DNA from: Capsicum annuum
Taxonomy: Eukaryota; Streptophyta; Magnoliopsida; Solanales; Solanaceae
NCBI RefSeq assembly: GCF_002878395.1
Contig: NC_061121.1
Location: 40,646,050-40,710,049, forward strand
Length of the DNA: 64,000 nucleotides
Reading direction: 5' to 3'
Shown here one piece after another: positions 45,994 to 58,091 of this stretch. Below the pieces are notes generated by a model, which searched no databases, was not told the origin of the DNA, and saw only the letters and a program-made list of their open reading frames with translations. The position numbers and the translations under genes were made by a program. Position 1 is the stretch's first letter, and each line of letters starts with the position of its first letter.

Positions 45994-47859
45994 TGTCACA
46001 ACCTGATTCACAAGTCGTAATGGCGCCTACCAAACCCACCAGTAAGTAAGCCAACTCTGTAACCTAGAGGTAAGGCAATGGGTTACTTTGGTAGAAATTC
46101 CCGACAAGGGCCACAATAGATGAACAGCACAACAATCAATGATGTTCCATAATAGACAAGCAACTACGGATACCAATTCCCACGACATGGTAATATTAAT
46201 GGTAATATCAGTACAAGAGCATCTAAGTTCGACGATAGGAAATACAACTCTAAGTCTAAATAGTCTTATACATTCGTCTCAAATACAAAAGACTGGATAG
46301 AGATAAGAGAAAAATGGGCGACTCAAACTCCAAGAGCTCACCCTATCTCCGGAAGATCAACACAGCATGATCTGAACTCAACAGCAACATCTAGTACTTG
46401 GGTCTGCACAAAAAAGGTACTGAACTATAGTATGAGTACCAAAACAATGGGTACTCAGTAGGAAGCATCGTCCAACTGAGCTAAATTATGATATAAAGAT
46501 GATATAAAGTAAGACAATAACTATAAGTCAAGGTACATACTCGAACCTAAATCATCTCCATCATCGTTGTACAAAATAACTAATCTACTAGAGCAATAAT
46601 ACAATATCTCATATCAAAATGTACCATAACCGTAATACATAATGAATAACCAATTCAAAAGCGTAAAGCAACATATCTATAATTACAATCGCATAAATAC
46701 CAAGTTTAATGCGCATACCATTATTAGAGCATAAAGCAGATGAACTTACCACGACGTCCCATACCACTGGAAAGTACACCCAAAAGAATACAAAGTAAAA
46801 AACTCATCATGATGTCCCATACCACTGGAGAGTGCACCAATAGATCAATTCATCAACATATCATGAATATGTAAATACACAACCAACTCACATTTACCAC
46901 GATTTCCATGTTTCTATTAATGACCATTTGCCAAGTCCCATAATCATCATCAATTACTGCAATCGACAAAATGGAACCAATATAATTATAACCATAGTTA
47001 TATAGTCATTTAGACCTTTAACTCATTAATATACTCAATCTTGTCTATATCAACTAACCACCATTTATTATTAAAGTACTAGTTTGCTAGTCATCATAAG
47101 GCCACTAACCATTAACCTAACCGATTCTTTATAGACCTTCTTCATGAAATAGCAACTAATTACCATTTACTAAATAGCCATCTTTCACATCTAGACAAGA
47201 TGCATAACTAAACCATAATCACCATTTAGCCCGAAATTCATTCCTAATTACCATAGGTGCACTAGCCATCATATAGGAAGAGGTTACATATTATTAAACA
47301 CATTTATCTAACTATTAATTAACACCTCTCATTTGTCAACACCATAAATCTCTAATTCATAACTTGAGCAACCCACGGCATCACCTACTAGGCGTTAATA
47401 CACAAATCATCAACAATGCTCGGTTTATTATTATCATTAACCATTTAACAAGCATAGCTACTAATTCCCACATTTAACTAAACAAGGTTCACTAACTAGT
47501 ATTCTAGGTATCCTAGCCATCAAGTAATATAACCACTTTATATAAACAACTAGTTATCACATAACTCGTTTCACTAGGCGAAATCCCATAACCTAACCAT
47601 TTATTCAAGCCAAATATATTTACTAGGTGATTCCGTAATTCTACCATAATTACACTTACCAATTAGTCTAGACTCACTAGTCGGCAATTTCTACTTTTAT
47701 TCACTCTTTGGTATTAACAAGAGCCATGCCACTTAACTAGTGATTAACGATACAGAATATAGACACTTCCCAAGGAAAACATCATATCCTACATGCACAC
47801 AAGGACGTAATTATACAATGGCACAACTACGGATATACCTATATTTTCACACATGCTTA

Positions 47860-48360
47860 CCATACATAACATTACCATAACATCCATATATCCTACGGGT
47901 TTACCGGGCATCACCATAACATTAATACCTCTTTCGGATTTACCGGGAATCATCACATCATCAACATATCCTCCGAATTCACCAGGCATCATCATAACAT
48001 CAATACCTCTTCTGAATTTATCGAGCATCATCATATCATCAATATATCCTCTGGATTCAATGGGTCATCGTAAGATCAATGTATCCTCCAGATTCACCAG
48101 GTATTATCATAACATCAATATATCTTCCGGATTCACTGGGCATCATCATAACACAAATACTTCATCCGAATTTACTGGGCCTAATCATAACATCAACATA
48201 TCCTCCGGATTCAACGAGCATCATCATAACATCAATATATCCTCCGAATTTATCAGCCATCATCATAACATAAATACCTCTTCCGAATTTACCAAGCATC
48301 ATCATAGCATCAATATATCCTTTGGATTCTTTGAGCATCATCATAACATCAATATATTTA
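47860..48360 (-). repeat. ~39-bp tandem array in C 3' LTR
   Basis: About 12-13 units; on the plus strand each reads like GCATCATCATAACATCAATA followed by a CCTCCGGATTCACC-type half. It is about twice as long as the matching arrays in A (2400-2645, 21247-21490). Confidence 0.88.
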
Positions 48361-49902
48361 CTATGACATCAATATACATATATCTAGTCAAATTAATAAC
48401 AGGTGCAATACTACGAAGAATAGTTTGGAAAAGAAATAAGAAGGACATGTCATCACACCTTTCTATTTATTATCAATATAATATGTTTGTAGGTGCATGA
48501 TCATGTATATATATATGACAAGAACACTTCATATATTACCAGGCTTAACATGATTATTAGCAAGGTCAATAACTAGCCATGATTATACTTTCTAAAATCT
48601 CCCTTTACATGCATGATTCATAATACTATGATTAAGGGACTCCTTTGCACAAACATTAGTTTAGTCATTAGGCTTGAACATAATATGTGTACTAGCATAA
48701 TCCAAGGTTCATATAACAACAAGACAATAATTCAAGTGACAACATAGTCATAGGCTCAATTTATAAGACTTTACATTGCTAATCAGCAATTTCAAGATGA
48801 TGACTATCAACATACACATTATTTCCAAAGCCAACATCGTGAATAACCCATCTATCGGGTCTAACCATCATAATCCTAAAACCATATTCTAGGATTTAAC
48901 AAATATCTAGGTCACTAATAATTTACATAATCCAAACTTAATGTGGTCACATTCTACTTCTAACATCCCAAAATATCCATTCAAGTTTAACTTCTACCTG
49001 GGATAGACTAATTCATCTACATCATCTTGTAGAGGTTTACCAATCCATGCTAGTTCTATCATATAATTCTTCCTTAAGTATTAGTCTTAGTTCATTCAAG
49101 GTATCTAAGGCAAATTTCACATATAAACCTATCTAAGGTCAAATTACTCTTAGGGTGAGCGAACAAGGTCACCTCTAATTACCAAAACTAGAGCATTCTT
49201 ATACAATTCATGAGATAACAAGTTCAACTAGCAAAGGTTCTAAGTTATAAGTCAATAATTACACTATACAAGTTCAATGGCCTAAGTAGTTCAACTAATC
49301 CCAAATATACCATTTATCATACCAATGCCTAAAACCCATCCCAATCTTAAAAAGATATCAAAATCATACTATAATAAATCTCAATCTAACAAAAGTAAGC
49401 CTGACCTACCTTGAATCCAAATATAACTTATGAACCAATAATCTTCGCTTTCCCTTTCCTCTAAGCTTCTCCAAGGTTACACACTATCAAAAACATATTC
49501 TATGAAATATTATAAAAATAATAACACCCATATTGCACCATTTGCTTTAGGTCCAAAACCAAACCAAAAACCCCCAAGTAGGTCCCACATACAGAAATCA
49601 AGTTTCTGAGACCAAGTCAATGTTCAAATACCATTAGGAAGTTAAAGTCCTCAAGAAATTTGTGCAAAACAATCATATTTTGGGATAAAACCAATCCTCA
49701 AGCCATTTGGGATTTTGGTCAAAATTTCAAGAAATAAAAGTATGAAATTAAAGGATTCTTACCTCAAAACTGTTGTTAATTGCAAATATAAATGATAATC
49801 AATCTTCTAATTCACCCCCAAGACTCAGTTTAAGTCAATATATCATTCTTGGGATGCTAGGTTTTAAAGAGAGGTGAAAATGCCAAAAATCCAGCCAAGA
49901 GG

Positions 49903-49912
49903 CCTTTTTATA
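49903..49912 (-). promoter_or_regulatory. Probable TATA box of element C LTR
   Basis: TATAAAAAGG on the minus strand, in a position comparable to the A LTR TATA box at 18599. Function is inferred. Confidence 0.5.
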
Positions 49913-50399
49913 AGAGGCTAAAAAGGGATCGCAAGGTCAAAACTTTCTTTTGACCTCTCGGACTTATTCGAACTCCTTTTTTGCAAATGAACTATGTAAA
50001 CCCAATAACTTTGTCATTTCGGATACATTGGTGAAGTCTTTATTGTCATCTAAGATCATATAGGCCACTTGTGGGTCCCATACCTATATATTCCAATTTT
50101 TTACTTTTGGACTAATGGATCAAAATAAGCTCGGGTGTAGTGGGATCCAAACCAAGGGTCTACCTAGCCTAAAACTGATGTTACAGAGCTGCTAGCACAT
50201 TCTAAATTTGCATCCAAAATCATTTTACTAAAGTTTTTACTCAGCTGCCATTTGGAATCAGCGAAGACTTCTAAATGAGAAATTGGGTCTAAAAACAAAC
50301 GAACTGCCTGATAATCAAATTTTTAGCTCCAGCAAGTCAAAAATGGCTTGAGGAAGCTATGGAAAAGCTCTAATGGTAATAATAAGTAGGAATACAAAA

Positions 50400-50418
50400 A
50401 ATGACCTGAAGGGTCATT
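50400..50418 (-). repeat. Terminal hairpin at the start of C 3' LTR
   Basis: AATGACC and GGTCATT are inverted repeats with a 5-nt loop, at the same place as the hairpin in A. Confidence 0.8.
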
Positions 50419-50499
50419 ACAACATCCACTACTAAGTAACTTTCATCCCTTTAAGTTAAAGATGGGGAAATACCTAAAGTTTTAAACAGGTGAGGATAA

Positions 50500-50935
50500 T
50501 GGGCTTGCATCTTACTCTCGATCTCCCAAGTGGCCTCCTCCACTGGGCCTTAACTACAAGAATCTCTATAGTACGTAACTGCCTCACATCACTAGCCAAA
50601 ATAAGCACGGGCTCCTCTATAAAGTCCAACTTCTCATCTAACTAGACTGAGTCCCACCTAAGAACATGAGATGGGCCAAGAATATACCTTTGTATCATGA
50701 AGACATGGAAAACTGGATGAACAGCTACAAAATCTAGATATAAAACTAGCTCATAGGCTACCTTGCCCACTACACGGAGAACCTTAAAAGGGTCAATATA
50801 TCGAGGGATGAGCTTATCCTTCATTCCGAACCTCATCATACCTCTCATAAGAGAAACATGAAGAAACACATGATCACCAACTTCAAATCTCAAGGTCCGT
50901 AGCAAACTATTTGTATAGGCCTTCTACCTACTCTG
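50500..50935 (-). pseudogene. Element C integrase C-terminus and chromodomain remnant
   Basis: The open part (50642-50905) reads LRFEVGDHVFLHVSLMRGMMRFG, then PRYIDPFKVLRVVGKVAYELVL, VHPVFHVFMIQRYI and SHVLRWDSV. A TAG at 50642 stops it. Further left, LDEKLDFIEEPVLILASDVRQL and an AQWR...ATWE-type chromodomain core with YPHLFK can be read with a frameshift (about 50500-50600). This supports a chromovirus assignment. Confidence 0.85.
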
Positions 50936-51900
50936 AGTTTCTCTCAACCTATCCTCAATCACCCTAACTCTATCCAATGAGTCCTGAAGCAAATCCGTAC
51001 CATGAGGTCTTACCTTAAAATTCTCAAACCACCCTATTAGAGAATGATATCTCCTACTATACAAGGCCTCATAAGGCACCATCTCAATACTCGAGTGATA
51101 GCTGTTGTTATAAGCAAACTCTGGCAATTCTATGTGTTGATCCCACTGTCCTTCAAAATCTATAATACAGTCTTAAACCATATCCTCGAGCACATAAATA
51201 TTCCACTTGGACTAACCATCTATCTATTGATGAAAAGTTGTGCTCAAATCAACTCGAGTACCCAACTCCTCCTAAAATTCTCTCCTAAATCTTGAAGTTA
51301 ATACAGAACCATGGTCTGATATAATATAAATAGGAACCCTATTCAAACAAACTATATCCCAAACATAAATCTGGGTTATTCTCACAATACTGAAGGTCAT
51401 CTGAATAGGACATGTGCCAACTTGGTAAAACGACCTACAATAACCTAAAAACTATCATGACCATAGGGAGTACGAGGTAAACGACTAATGAAGTCCACAG
51501 TAATCCATTCCCATTTCCACTCTGGAATGGGAAAACTCTGAGTCAATCTACCTGGATGTTGATGCTCAGCCTTAACTTATTGACAATATAGGAAATGAGC
51601 CACAAAGTTTGTCATATCTCTTCATCCCATCCCACCAGTAATGTTGTCTCAAATCTCTATACATCTTAGCTCTACTGGGATAAATGGAATATCTAAAATT
51701 GTGAGCCTCATAGAATCTACTAAATTAAGTCATCAAGTCGAGAAACATAAATACAACCATGGAATCTCAGAATACCCTCGAATATATAGTGAGCCTCTTA
51801 GACTCACCACTAATCACCTAGTTACGGAGAAAGCACAACTTGCTATCCTCATACTGACAATTATGAATCTGCTCAAATAGGGAGGAACTCACCTCTACAG
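50936..51900 (-). pseudogene. Element C integrase pseudogene
   Basis: Visible on the minus strand are a KMYRDLRQHYWWDGMK block (about 51660), the core start WEWITVDFISRLP near 51500 with its Asp, and a second acidic block ISDHGSVL near 51315. [17 protein letters not shown] and YEALYSRRY follow (51127-51040). The third catalytic position near 51230 is degraded. Stops and shifts are frequent, especially in the zinc-binding part. Confidence 0.85.
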
Positions 51901-52510
51901 AAGCCATAATCCTTGCACAATCTAAAATATAATAGTGAACCATCAAATTGCCTAAGGACTGAATGTCCCATACCATAAGCCTCTAAGAAACTGATATACA
52001 TGACAAGCTACCCATACTCACTGCCTTGCAACTCAAAGAATCAGCTACCATATTCACTTTACCCAGATGGTATAAGATGGAAATATCATAGTCTTTTAAC
52101 AACTCCATCCATATATACTGGTGAGCATTAAGATCTCGCTAGGTCATACGATGCTAAAGGCTACGATGATCGGTCAAAATCTCATAATGCACGCCATACA
52201 AATAATGCCTCTAAATTTGAGTGCAAAAACTACCGCTGCCAATTCTAAATCATGAGTGGGGTAGTTGCTCTCATGCACTTTAAGCTGTCTAGAAGCGTAA
52301 GCAATAAAATGAATCTACTTCATCAAAACGCAACCAAGACCAACACCATAAGAATCACAAAACATGGTGAATCCCTTACCCTCAATAGAAAGAGCTAACA
52401 CTGGCACTGAAGAAAGATAATCCTTGAGCTTTCCAAATCTCTACTCACACTCCTTGGACCATCGGAAAAGAACCTCTATTTGTGTTAATCTAGTCATAGG
52501 AGCTTAAATA
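51901..52510 (-). pseudogene. Element C RNase H pseudogene
   Basis: On the minus strand MTRLTQIEVLFRWSKECE precedes FTMFCDSYGVGLGCVLMK (about 52375-52325), which keeps the RNase H Asp. [20 protein letters not shown] (about 52300) and a DHRSL block near 52165 follow. MELLKDYDISILYHLGKVNM lies near 52110-52050. Confidence 0.87.
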
Positions 52511-53245
52511 GTCACAAAACTCTCAATAAAGCATCTGCAATAACCAGCCAACCTAAGGAAAATTCAAACCTTTGTCGGAGACATAGGTCTAGACCAATCA
52601 TAAATTTCCTCAATCTTAGCTGGGTCTACCATAATACCAGCCTTGGACTCCACATGTCCAAGAAATTCCACTGACTCAAGCCAAGACTCACACTTAGAGA
52701 ACTTGGCAAAAAGAACATGCTCTATCAAAGTCTGGATCACGATCCTTAAATGATGTGCATGATCCTCACTACTCCTCAAATACACAAGATGTCATTAATG
52801 AACACAATAATGAAGGAGTATAGATAGGGTCTGAACACATGGTTCATCAAATCCATGAACGCGGCTGGGGCATTAGTCAACCCAAAAGACATCACTAAAA
52901 ACTCATAATGATCATAACGAGTCCTAAAAGCTATTTTAAGGATATCCTCATCTCAAATCTTCAATTGATGATAACTTGACCTCAAATCAATCTTAGAAAA
53001 TACGGCAGCACCCTGAAGCTGGTCGAACAAATCATCAATACAAGGCAGAGGATAAAGGTTCTTTATCATGTTCTTATTAAGTTATTTGTAGTCAATACAC
53101 ATGCCCATAAAATAATCTTTCTTCTTTCAAACAAAATAGTAGCTCCCCATAGTGATATACTTGTTCTAATAAAACCCTTACTAAGAAAATCCTGAAGCTG
53201 AGAATTCAGCTCTTTAAGCTTGGTAGGATCCATATGGTAAAGGGT
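52511..53245 (-). pseudogene. Element C reverse transcriptase pseudogene
   Basis: Reading leftward, DPTKLKELNSQLQDFLSKGF (53233) opens the palm, followed by a damaged KKDG/MCIDY block, then [27 protein letters not shown] (53045-52960). [22 protein letters not shown] and MDLMNHVF come next. The polymerase box is FINDI (near 52805), with Asn for the first Asp, and has a frameshift right behind it. AKFSKCESWLESVEFLGHVESKAGIMVDPAKIE is open at 52564-52785. Confidence 0.9.
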
Positions 53246-53489
53246 TCCATAGAAATAGGTCAGATGTTAGACTCAAGGTTAATAGAAAACTCAATCTCAT
53301 AGTCAAGAGGGAATACCAAGAAAATCGGAAGGAAACACATCAGGAAACTTGCAAACAACAGGAACAGAGTCAAGAGGTAGACTCTCTACATGAGTATCAT
53401 AAATATAAGTGAGATTAGGCTCACAGACTCACAATATAAGTCTCCTAGAACAAACGTAGGAAATAATCCCCATTACTTTACGGCTAACC

Positions 53490-53960
53490 GCTCCCTACCA
53501 CATGACTAGGGTATAGGCATAGCTAAGTAAATGGTCTTGGCAAAACAATCCATGACCACATGATAATGGGATAACCGGTCCATGGCCAATATCATACTAA
53601 AATCCAACATATCTAGAACAATAAGATTAGCATAAGTATCAACATCACTATCAGTCAGAACACATGATTTGAACACTCGATCCACTACTAAAAAATCACC
53701 CACGGGAGTAGATACGCACAATAGCACAAATAATAAATCACTAGTCAAATCCAACTATGGTGCATAATAAGAAGATATATAAGAATAAGTGGATCTGAGG
53801 TCAAATAAAGAAAGAGTGTACTTGTGGCATACTAAAATAATACCTGTCACTACAGCATTTGAAGTCTCAAACTAGAGTCTAGCAGGTACTGCATATAAGT
53901 GACCACGCCTGCCACCTGACTAAGAACCTGATTAACCTCTTATCCTGTCTTTCTATGTAC
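53490..53960 (-). pseudogene. Element C protease pseudogene
   Basis: The open segment 53506-53754 reads VSTPVGDFLVVDRVFKSCVL, then LDMLDFSMILAMDRLSHYHVVMDC, the second half of a gypsy protease. The D-x-G active-site part should lie in 53760-53960 and is too degraded for me to place exactly. Confidence 0.8.
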
Positions 53961-55470
53961 CACCTCGAACACCTTATTGACCACCCCTACGAACTCATAA
54001 ACCATCTCTACCTGAGAGATAAATCACTAACATGAGTAGTACCCTGGGCTAAAATAATTATCACCCTACAACTAGGGTAATCTCTCAAGAAATGATCGGG
54101 AAGCCCAAAAGTAAAACAAGAATTATGAGCAGAACTAGCACTCACAGATCCAGCTGTACCAAAGTAACCACCACATCTAGCATGACTCAAAAATAAACTC
54201 CATGAGGACTAATCACCGCCCTTACTAGGGCGACCATTAGCACAAAATTAACATTCGCCAGTAGTCTGAAGATCTTCCTAAACTGGTCGGCTAAGCTGAC
54301 TCTTAGGCTGAGAAAATAGATACAGGGAATACCCATTATGGGAACCACCACCAATAAAGTAGGAACCACTATAAATCCCTCCAAATCTACCTTGGAAATC
54401 TAATCCTCTTATCACGACCCTTATGACTCTTCATGTGCATCTCCTCTATCACTCTAGCATGGTTAGAAACCTCAGCAAAAGTCCTACCCGCAAAAACTAG
54501 GCTCTGAGTAGCTATACAAATAGGGAGTCTCAACCCTCTGAAAAAGCATCAAAATCTCTCAAACTCAATGTCCAAAATAAAAGTATTATGTCCAGACAAC
54601 TCATAAAAATGGGCCTCATACTCCACAACTATCATAGAGACTTTCCCCAATCTAGAGAACTAACTACTCAGTCGATTTCTAATTCTATGTAGTATATACT
54701 TCTCCAAGAACAACTCAGAGAACTGAGTTAATGACAAGGGAGAAGATCCAACTTGGCTAGAATCTGAAAAACCCCTCTACCAGTGATGAGCAAACAAATC
54801 CTACTGAAATATGGTATAATCCACACTGCGAGTCTCTGTAAGGCCTAAACCTTGAAGCCTATCCTCACAAGTAGTAAGAAACTTAAATGCATCCTATCTA
54901 GGAGCACCAAAAAACCTAGGCAGAGCCAACCTTAAAAATCTACCCAAAATTTTTTACTTATTAGCAGAAATAGAAGAATGGGTCCCAGCTAGCGATATGG
55001 CTATCGACTGAATGACTACCGATGTAGGAGGAATCTCAATATTAGGAGCATTAGCTACAGGCTATGCCTCGATCCCAAAAGTCTGTACACTATTAAATGG
55101 TACACTACCAATCATACTCAATATCAAAATTAAGGAATCTCTGAAAAATAAAGAAGGAATAAAACCTGGTGGATCTTGGACTGGTCCCTAGACTACCGCA
55201 AATTATGAAGGAGGAATCTCTAGCTCCGGTATAAGGATAGGTTCTATGGAAGGCGACCTATCCTTACTCCTAGTTGGGTACATATCATGAGGCTTTCCTC
55301 GACTTCTAGGTTATCTATGAATAGGTATAGGTGGGCCCAATCTTGGGACCCTTATCTTGTATAGGGGTAGCACATCTCCTCGGTATCTCTGAAAGAGTAA
55401 AGTTAAGAAAATATGCTACAAACCAACTTAAACTCTTAGCACGATATGAATGAAAAAAATAAAGGACTCC
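53961..55470 (-). pseudogene. Element C gag pseudogene
   Basis: Translation on the minus strand in changing frames gives a degraded capsid (a PRFFGAPRxDAFKFLTTCEDRL-like block near 54915-54855) and a stretch with EVSNHARVIEEMHMKSHKG near 54460. A knuckle, CFTFGLPDHFLRDY, lies at 54077-54118; its second Cys is Phe and its last Cys is Tyr, so zinc binding would be lost. The N-terminal leader between 55250 and 55470 is Pro- and Arg-rich. Open segments at 54187-54384 and 54008-54190 are parts of this gag. Confidence 0.75.
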
Positions 55471-55573
55471 TAAGAATGTCAGATAGCCTCCCAAAGATAG
55501 GAAACGACCATTAACATTTTGATCTATAGGAATCTATTAGACACTTGCCCTTATACAAATAATATCGATGAAA

Positions 55574-55590
55574 CCTAGGCTCGGATACCA
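55574..55590 (-). other. Element C primer-binding site
   Basis: On the minus strand TGGTATCCGAGCCTAGG matches the initiator-Met PBS with one mismatch. Confidence 0.9.
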
Positions 55591-55593
55591 ATT

Positions 55594-55622
55594 TGTCATG
55601 ACTCATGAATTAGGTCATGATA
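55594..55622 (-). mobile_element. Element C 5' LTR, reduced to 29 bp
   Basis: Only 29 bp separate the GATGG duplication from the PBS. The first ten (TATCATGACC) resemble the LTR start TGTAATGACC and the last (GAGTCATGACA) resemble an LTR end. The whole LTR body is missing, while the 3' LTR is 4.4 kb. The remnant is itself near-palindromic (TCATGAC...GTCATGA). Confidence 0.75.
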
Positions 55623-56290
55623 GATGGTTCCCTTCGAATGTGTGTTGATTACCATTAATTGGAGAATGTGATGGTAAAGAATAAATACCCTCTTTCTAGG
55701 ATTGATGATTTATTTGACCAGCTTCAAGTTGTTGAGTGTTTATCTCAAATTTACCTCTATTTGGGATCCCATTAGTTAAAGATTAGGGAGGAGAATATCC
55801 CTAAGATTACCTTTTGCACTCGATATGGACATTTTAAGTTCTTTGTAATGTCTTTTAGGTTGACCAATGCCCTGATAGAATTTATAGATCTCATGAACTG
55901 GATATTTTATTATCTTTTAGATTTGTTTATAATTGTTTTATAAATAGAATTTTGGTATACTCGAAGAGTGAGATGGATCATGACAATCACTTCATATTGT
56001 GTTGCAGACCCTAAAGGATCAATAATTATATGTTAAGTTTTCTAAGTATGAGTTATGGTTGAATACGGTTACTTTTCTTGGTCATGTTATCTCTAGTGAA
56101 GGGATCATGGTGGATCCACAGAAGGTTGAAGTGGTTAATAAGTGGCCTAGACCTATAAATCCAATTGATATTCAAAGAACTTTGGGTTTAACAGGTTATT
56201 ATAGGAGGTCTGAGGAGATCTTTTGATCGATTAATACACTGTTGACTAATTTAACTCAGAAAAAGGGGAAGTTTCTTTGGTCTAACGCTT
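55623..56290 (+). pseudogene. Element B reverse transcriptase, second part
   Basis: The B RT resumes exactly at the GATGG duplication with DGSLRMCVDYH, a TAA, then [36 protein letters not shown] follows. The polymerase box near 55930-55970 is degraded (FIN in place of FID, with a shift). SLGFLVI-like and VDPQKVEVVNKWPRPINP blocks end the domain (56110-56165). Multiple stops and shifts are present. Confidence 0.88.
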
Positions 56291-56803
56291 ATAATGGGAG
56301 TTTTGAGAAGATAAAATAAAAATTAACTTGTTCTCTAATTCTAAACCTACCTAAGGATAGTGATGGCTTCATAGTTTATTGTGACACATCCCGTGTGGGA
56401 TTCGGGTGTGTATTGATATAGCATGGCATGGTGGTAGTGTATTCTTTTAGATAGTTAAAAGTACATGAGAAGAATTATCCAACTCACAATTTGGATTTTT
56501 AGTTATGGTGTTTGCATTGAAATTTAGAGGCATAATCTATATGGGGTTCATGTTGATATCTTTTCAGATCATAAGAGCCTGTATTATGTTTTCACCTAAA
56601 ATGATTTGAATCTCAAGCAGAGGAGATGGCTTGAGTTGCTAATAGATTACAACATGAGTCTCCACTATCACCTAGGAAAATCTAACATGGTTGCTGATGC
56701 TTTTAGTAGGTTATTGATGGGGAGCTTATCCTATATATTTGAGGAGCAGCGGGACTTAATGAAGGATATTCACCATTTGGCTAACTTGGAGTTTATCTTC
56801 TAG
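56291..56803 (+). pseudogene. Element B RNase H pseudogene
   Basis: GFIVYCDTSRVGFGCVL (about 56365) carries the RNase H Asp; [13 protein letters not shown] follows with stops around it. The closing part is an open segment at 56606-56803 with LKQRRWLELLIDYNMSLHYH and SNMVADAFSRLLMGSLSYI. Confidence 0.88.
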
Positions 56804-57765
56804 ATTTTGAGGATGGTAGTGTGTTTGAGCAAGAGGTGGCAAAGTATTCTCTTGGTGCTAAGGTAAAGGAGAAATAGGTGTTAGATCCTGTCTTGATGAG
56901 AATTAAGAAAGATATAAGTAAGCATAGGGATATGGCTTTTGAGATTGGTGGTGATAGTATCTAGAGATACTAAGGGAGGTTGTGTATTCCTGGTGTGGAT
57001 GGGCTACGTGCTAGGATTTTAGCCGAAGATCATGAGTCATATTATTTAGTTTATCCTGGTTTGACAAGATATATAATGGTCATAAGAAGATTTATTGGTG
57101 GAGTAACATGAACACGTATGTGACGAATTTTTTGAATAAGTGCATAGTGTGTCAACAAGTGAAGGTGGAATACTTAAAGCCTTGTGGATTATCTCAAGAG
57201 ACTATGTTACCTGTATGGAAATAGGAAGTAATAAATATGGATTTATTTATCGATCTTTTGCGGTCTCGACACCAGTTTAATTCTATTTGTGTCATCGTGC
57301 ATAAGATGACTAAGTCTGCTCACTTCTTGCTGGTGAGGACTAATTATTCTATTGTGGATTATGCAAGGTTGTATGTTCTAGAAGTTGTGAAGTTGCATGG
57401 TACTCCTATTTCTATTATTTTGGATTGTGTTATGCAGTTCTCATCTCATTTATAGCAATTATTTTAGCGAGGTTTTAGGGACTAAGGTGGCCCTTATTAC
57501 CTCTTTCCATTCGCAAATGGAAGGACAAGCAGAAATGGCTATTTAGACTTTGGAAGATATGCTTCGGGCTTGTATGATTGATTTTTATGGTAGTTGGGTT
57601 GACCATTTGCCTCATGTGGAGTTTGCATATAATAATAGTTATCACTCTAGCATTGGTATGGCTCCGTTTGAAGCTTTGTATGGTAGGAGGTGTAGATATC
57701 CTAATGGGTAGTTTGAATTTAAAAGGTAAGGTTATTCGATCTTGATTAGTCCATTAAGGTATATA
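56804..57765 (+). pseudogene. Element B integrase pseudogene
   Basis: Zinc-domain remnants are YWWS-like sequence near 57090 and CIVCQQVKVE at 57142. In the core, the first Asp is kept as MDLFIDLL (57237), and the second sits in IILDCVMQF (about 57420), followed by a TAG. The Glu block reads SQMEGQAEMAI (57513) with Glu present, then a [39 protein letters not shown] and [11 protein letters not shown] follow. Confidence 0.9.
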
Positions 57766-58091
57766 AAAAGTGAAGTTGATTCAAGATAGGCTTAAGTTTG
57801 CCCAAAGTCACATAAAGTCCTGTACGGACGTGAGGTTAAGAGAGTTGGAGTTTTATAAGGATGATTGGGTGTTCTTGAAGGTGTCTTCTATGAAGGGAGC
57901 GATGCATTTTAGTAAGAAAGGAAAGCTCAGCCCTCATTACATTGGTCCTTTCTTGATTCTAAAAAGAGTGGGAAATATTGCATATGAGCTGGAATTACCT
58001 ACAAGTGTGGGTTCTATTCATCTTGTGATTCATGTGTCCATGTTGAGGAATGAGTAGGTGATCCTTACTTGGTGGTGCCTAAGGGGTATAA
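57766..58091 (+). pseudogene. Element B integrase C-terminus; chromodomain missing
   Basis: The open segment 57770-58057 includes VKLIQDRLKFAQSHIKSCTD, then VFLKVSSMKGAMHFSKKGKLSPHYIGPF and SIHLVIHVSMLRNE. Only ~35 bp lie between this and the 3' LTR at 58092. Relatives G and C have ~60-80 further residues with a chromodomain here, so the segment seems deleted. AAGGGGTATAA (58081-58091) may be what is left of the polypurine tract. Confidence 0.88.

Larger units (their letters stand above)
45994..50421 (-). mobile_element. Element C 3' LTR (4.4 kb)
   Basis: On the minus strand it starts TGTAATGACCCTTCAGG and ends GGTTGTGACA. It aligns with the A LTRs through the first ~600 bp, the tandem array and the end. 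A TATA box candidate, TATAAAAAGG, lies ~510 bp from the start. The open frames at 47853-48500 are produced by the tandem array and are not genes. Confidence 0.9.
45994..55622 (-). mobile_element. Element C: inverted Ty3/gypsy chromovirus nested in B RT
   Basis: The element lies on the minus strand and is bounded by exact GATGG copies. Reading leftward from 55622, it has a 29-bp remnant 5' LTR, PBS, gag, protease, RT, RNase H, integrase, chromodomain remnant and a complete 4.4-kb 3' LTR. All coding domains are broken by stops and shifts. The LTR is homologous to that of A, and the leader after the PBS is similar, so C represents the coding relative of A. Confidence 0.92.

Noticed and set aside
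45734..46054. Minus-strand frame crossing the B-C junction
   Set aside because: It overlaps the clear plus-strand B RT frame and spans an insertion boundary marked by a TSD, so it is a chance frame.
47853..48500. 215-codon open frame rich in Ile/Ser/His/Asn
   Set aside because: It is the translation of the ~39-bp tandem array in the C LTR. Another frame on the same strand and the opposite strand are also open there.
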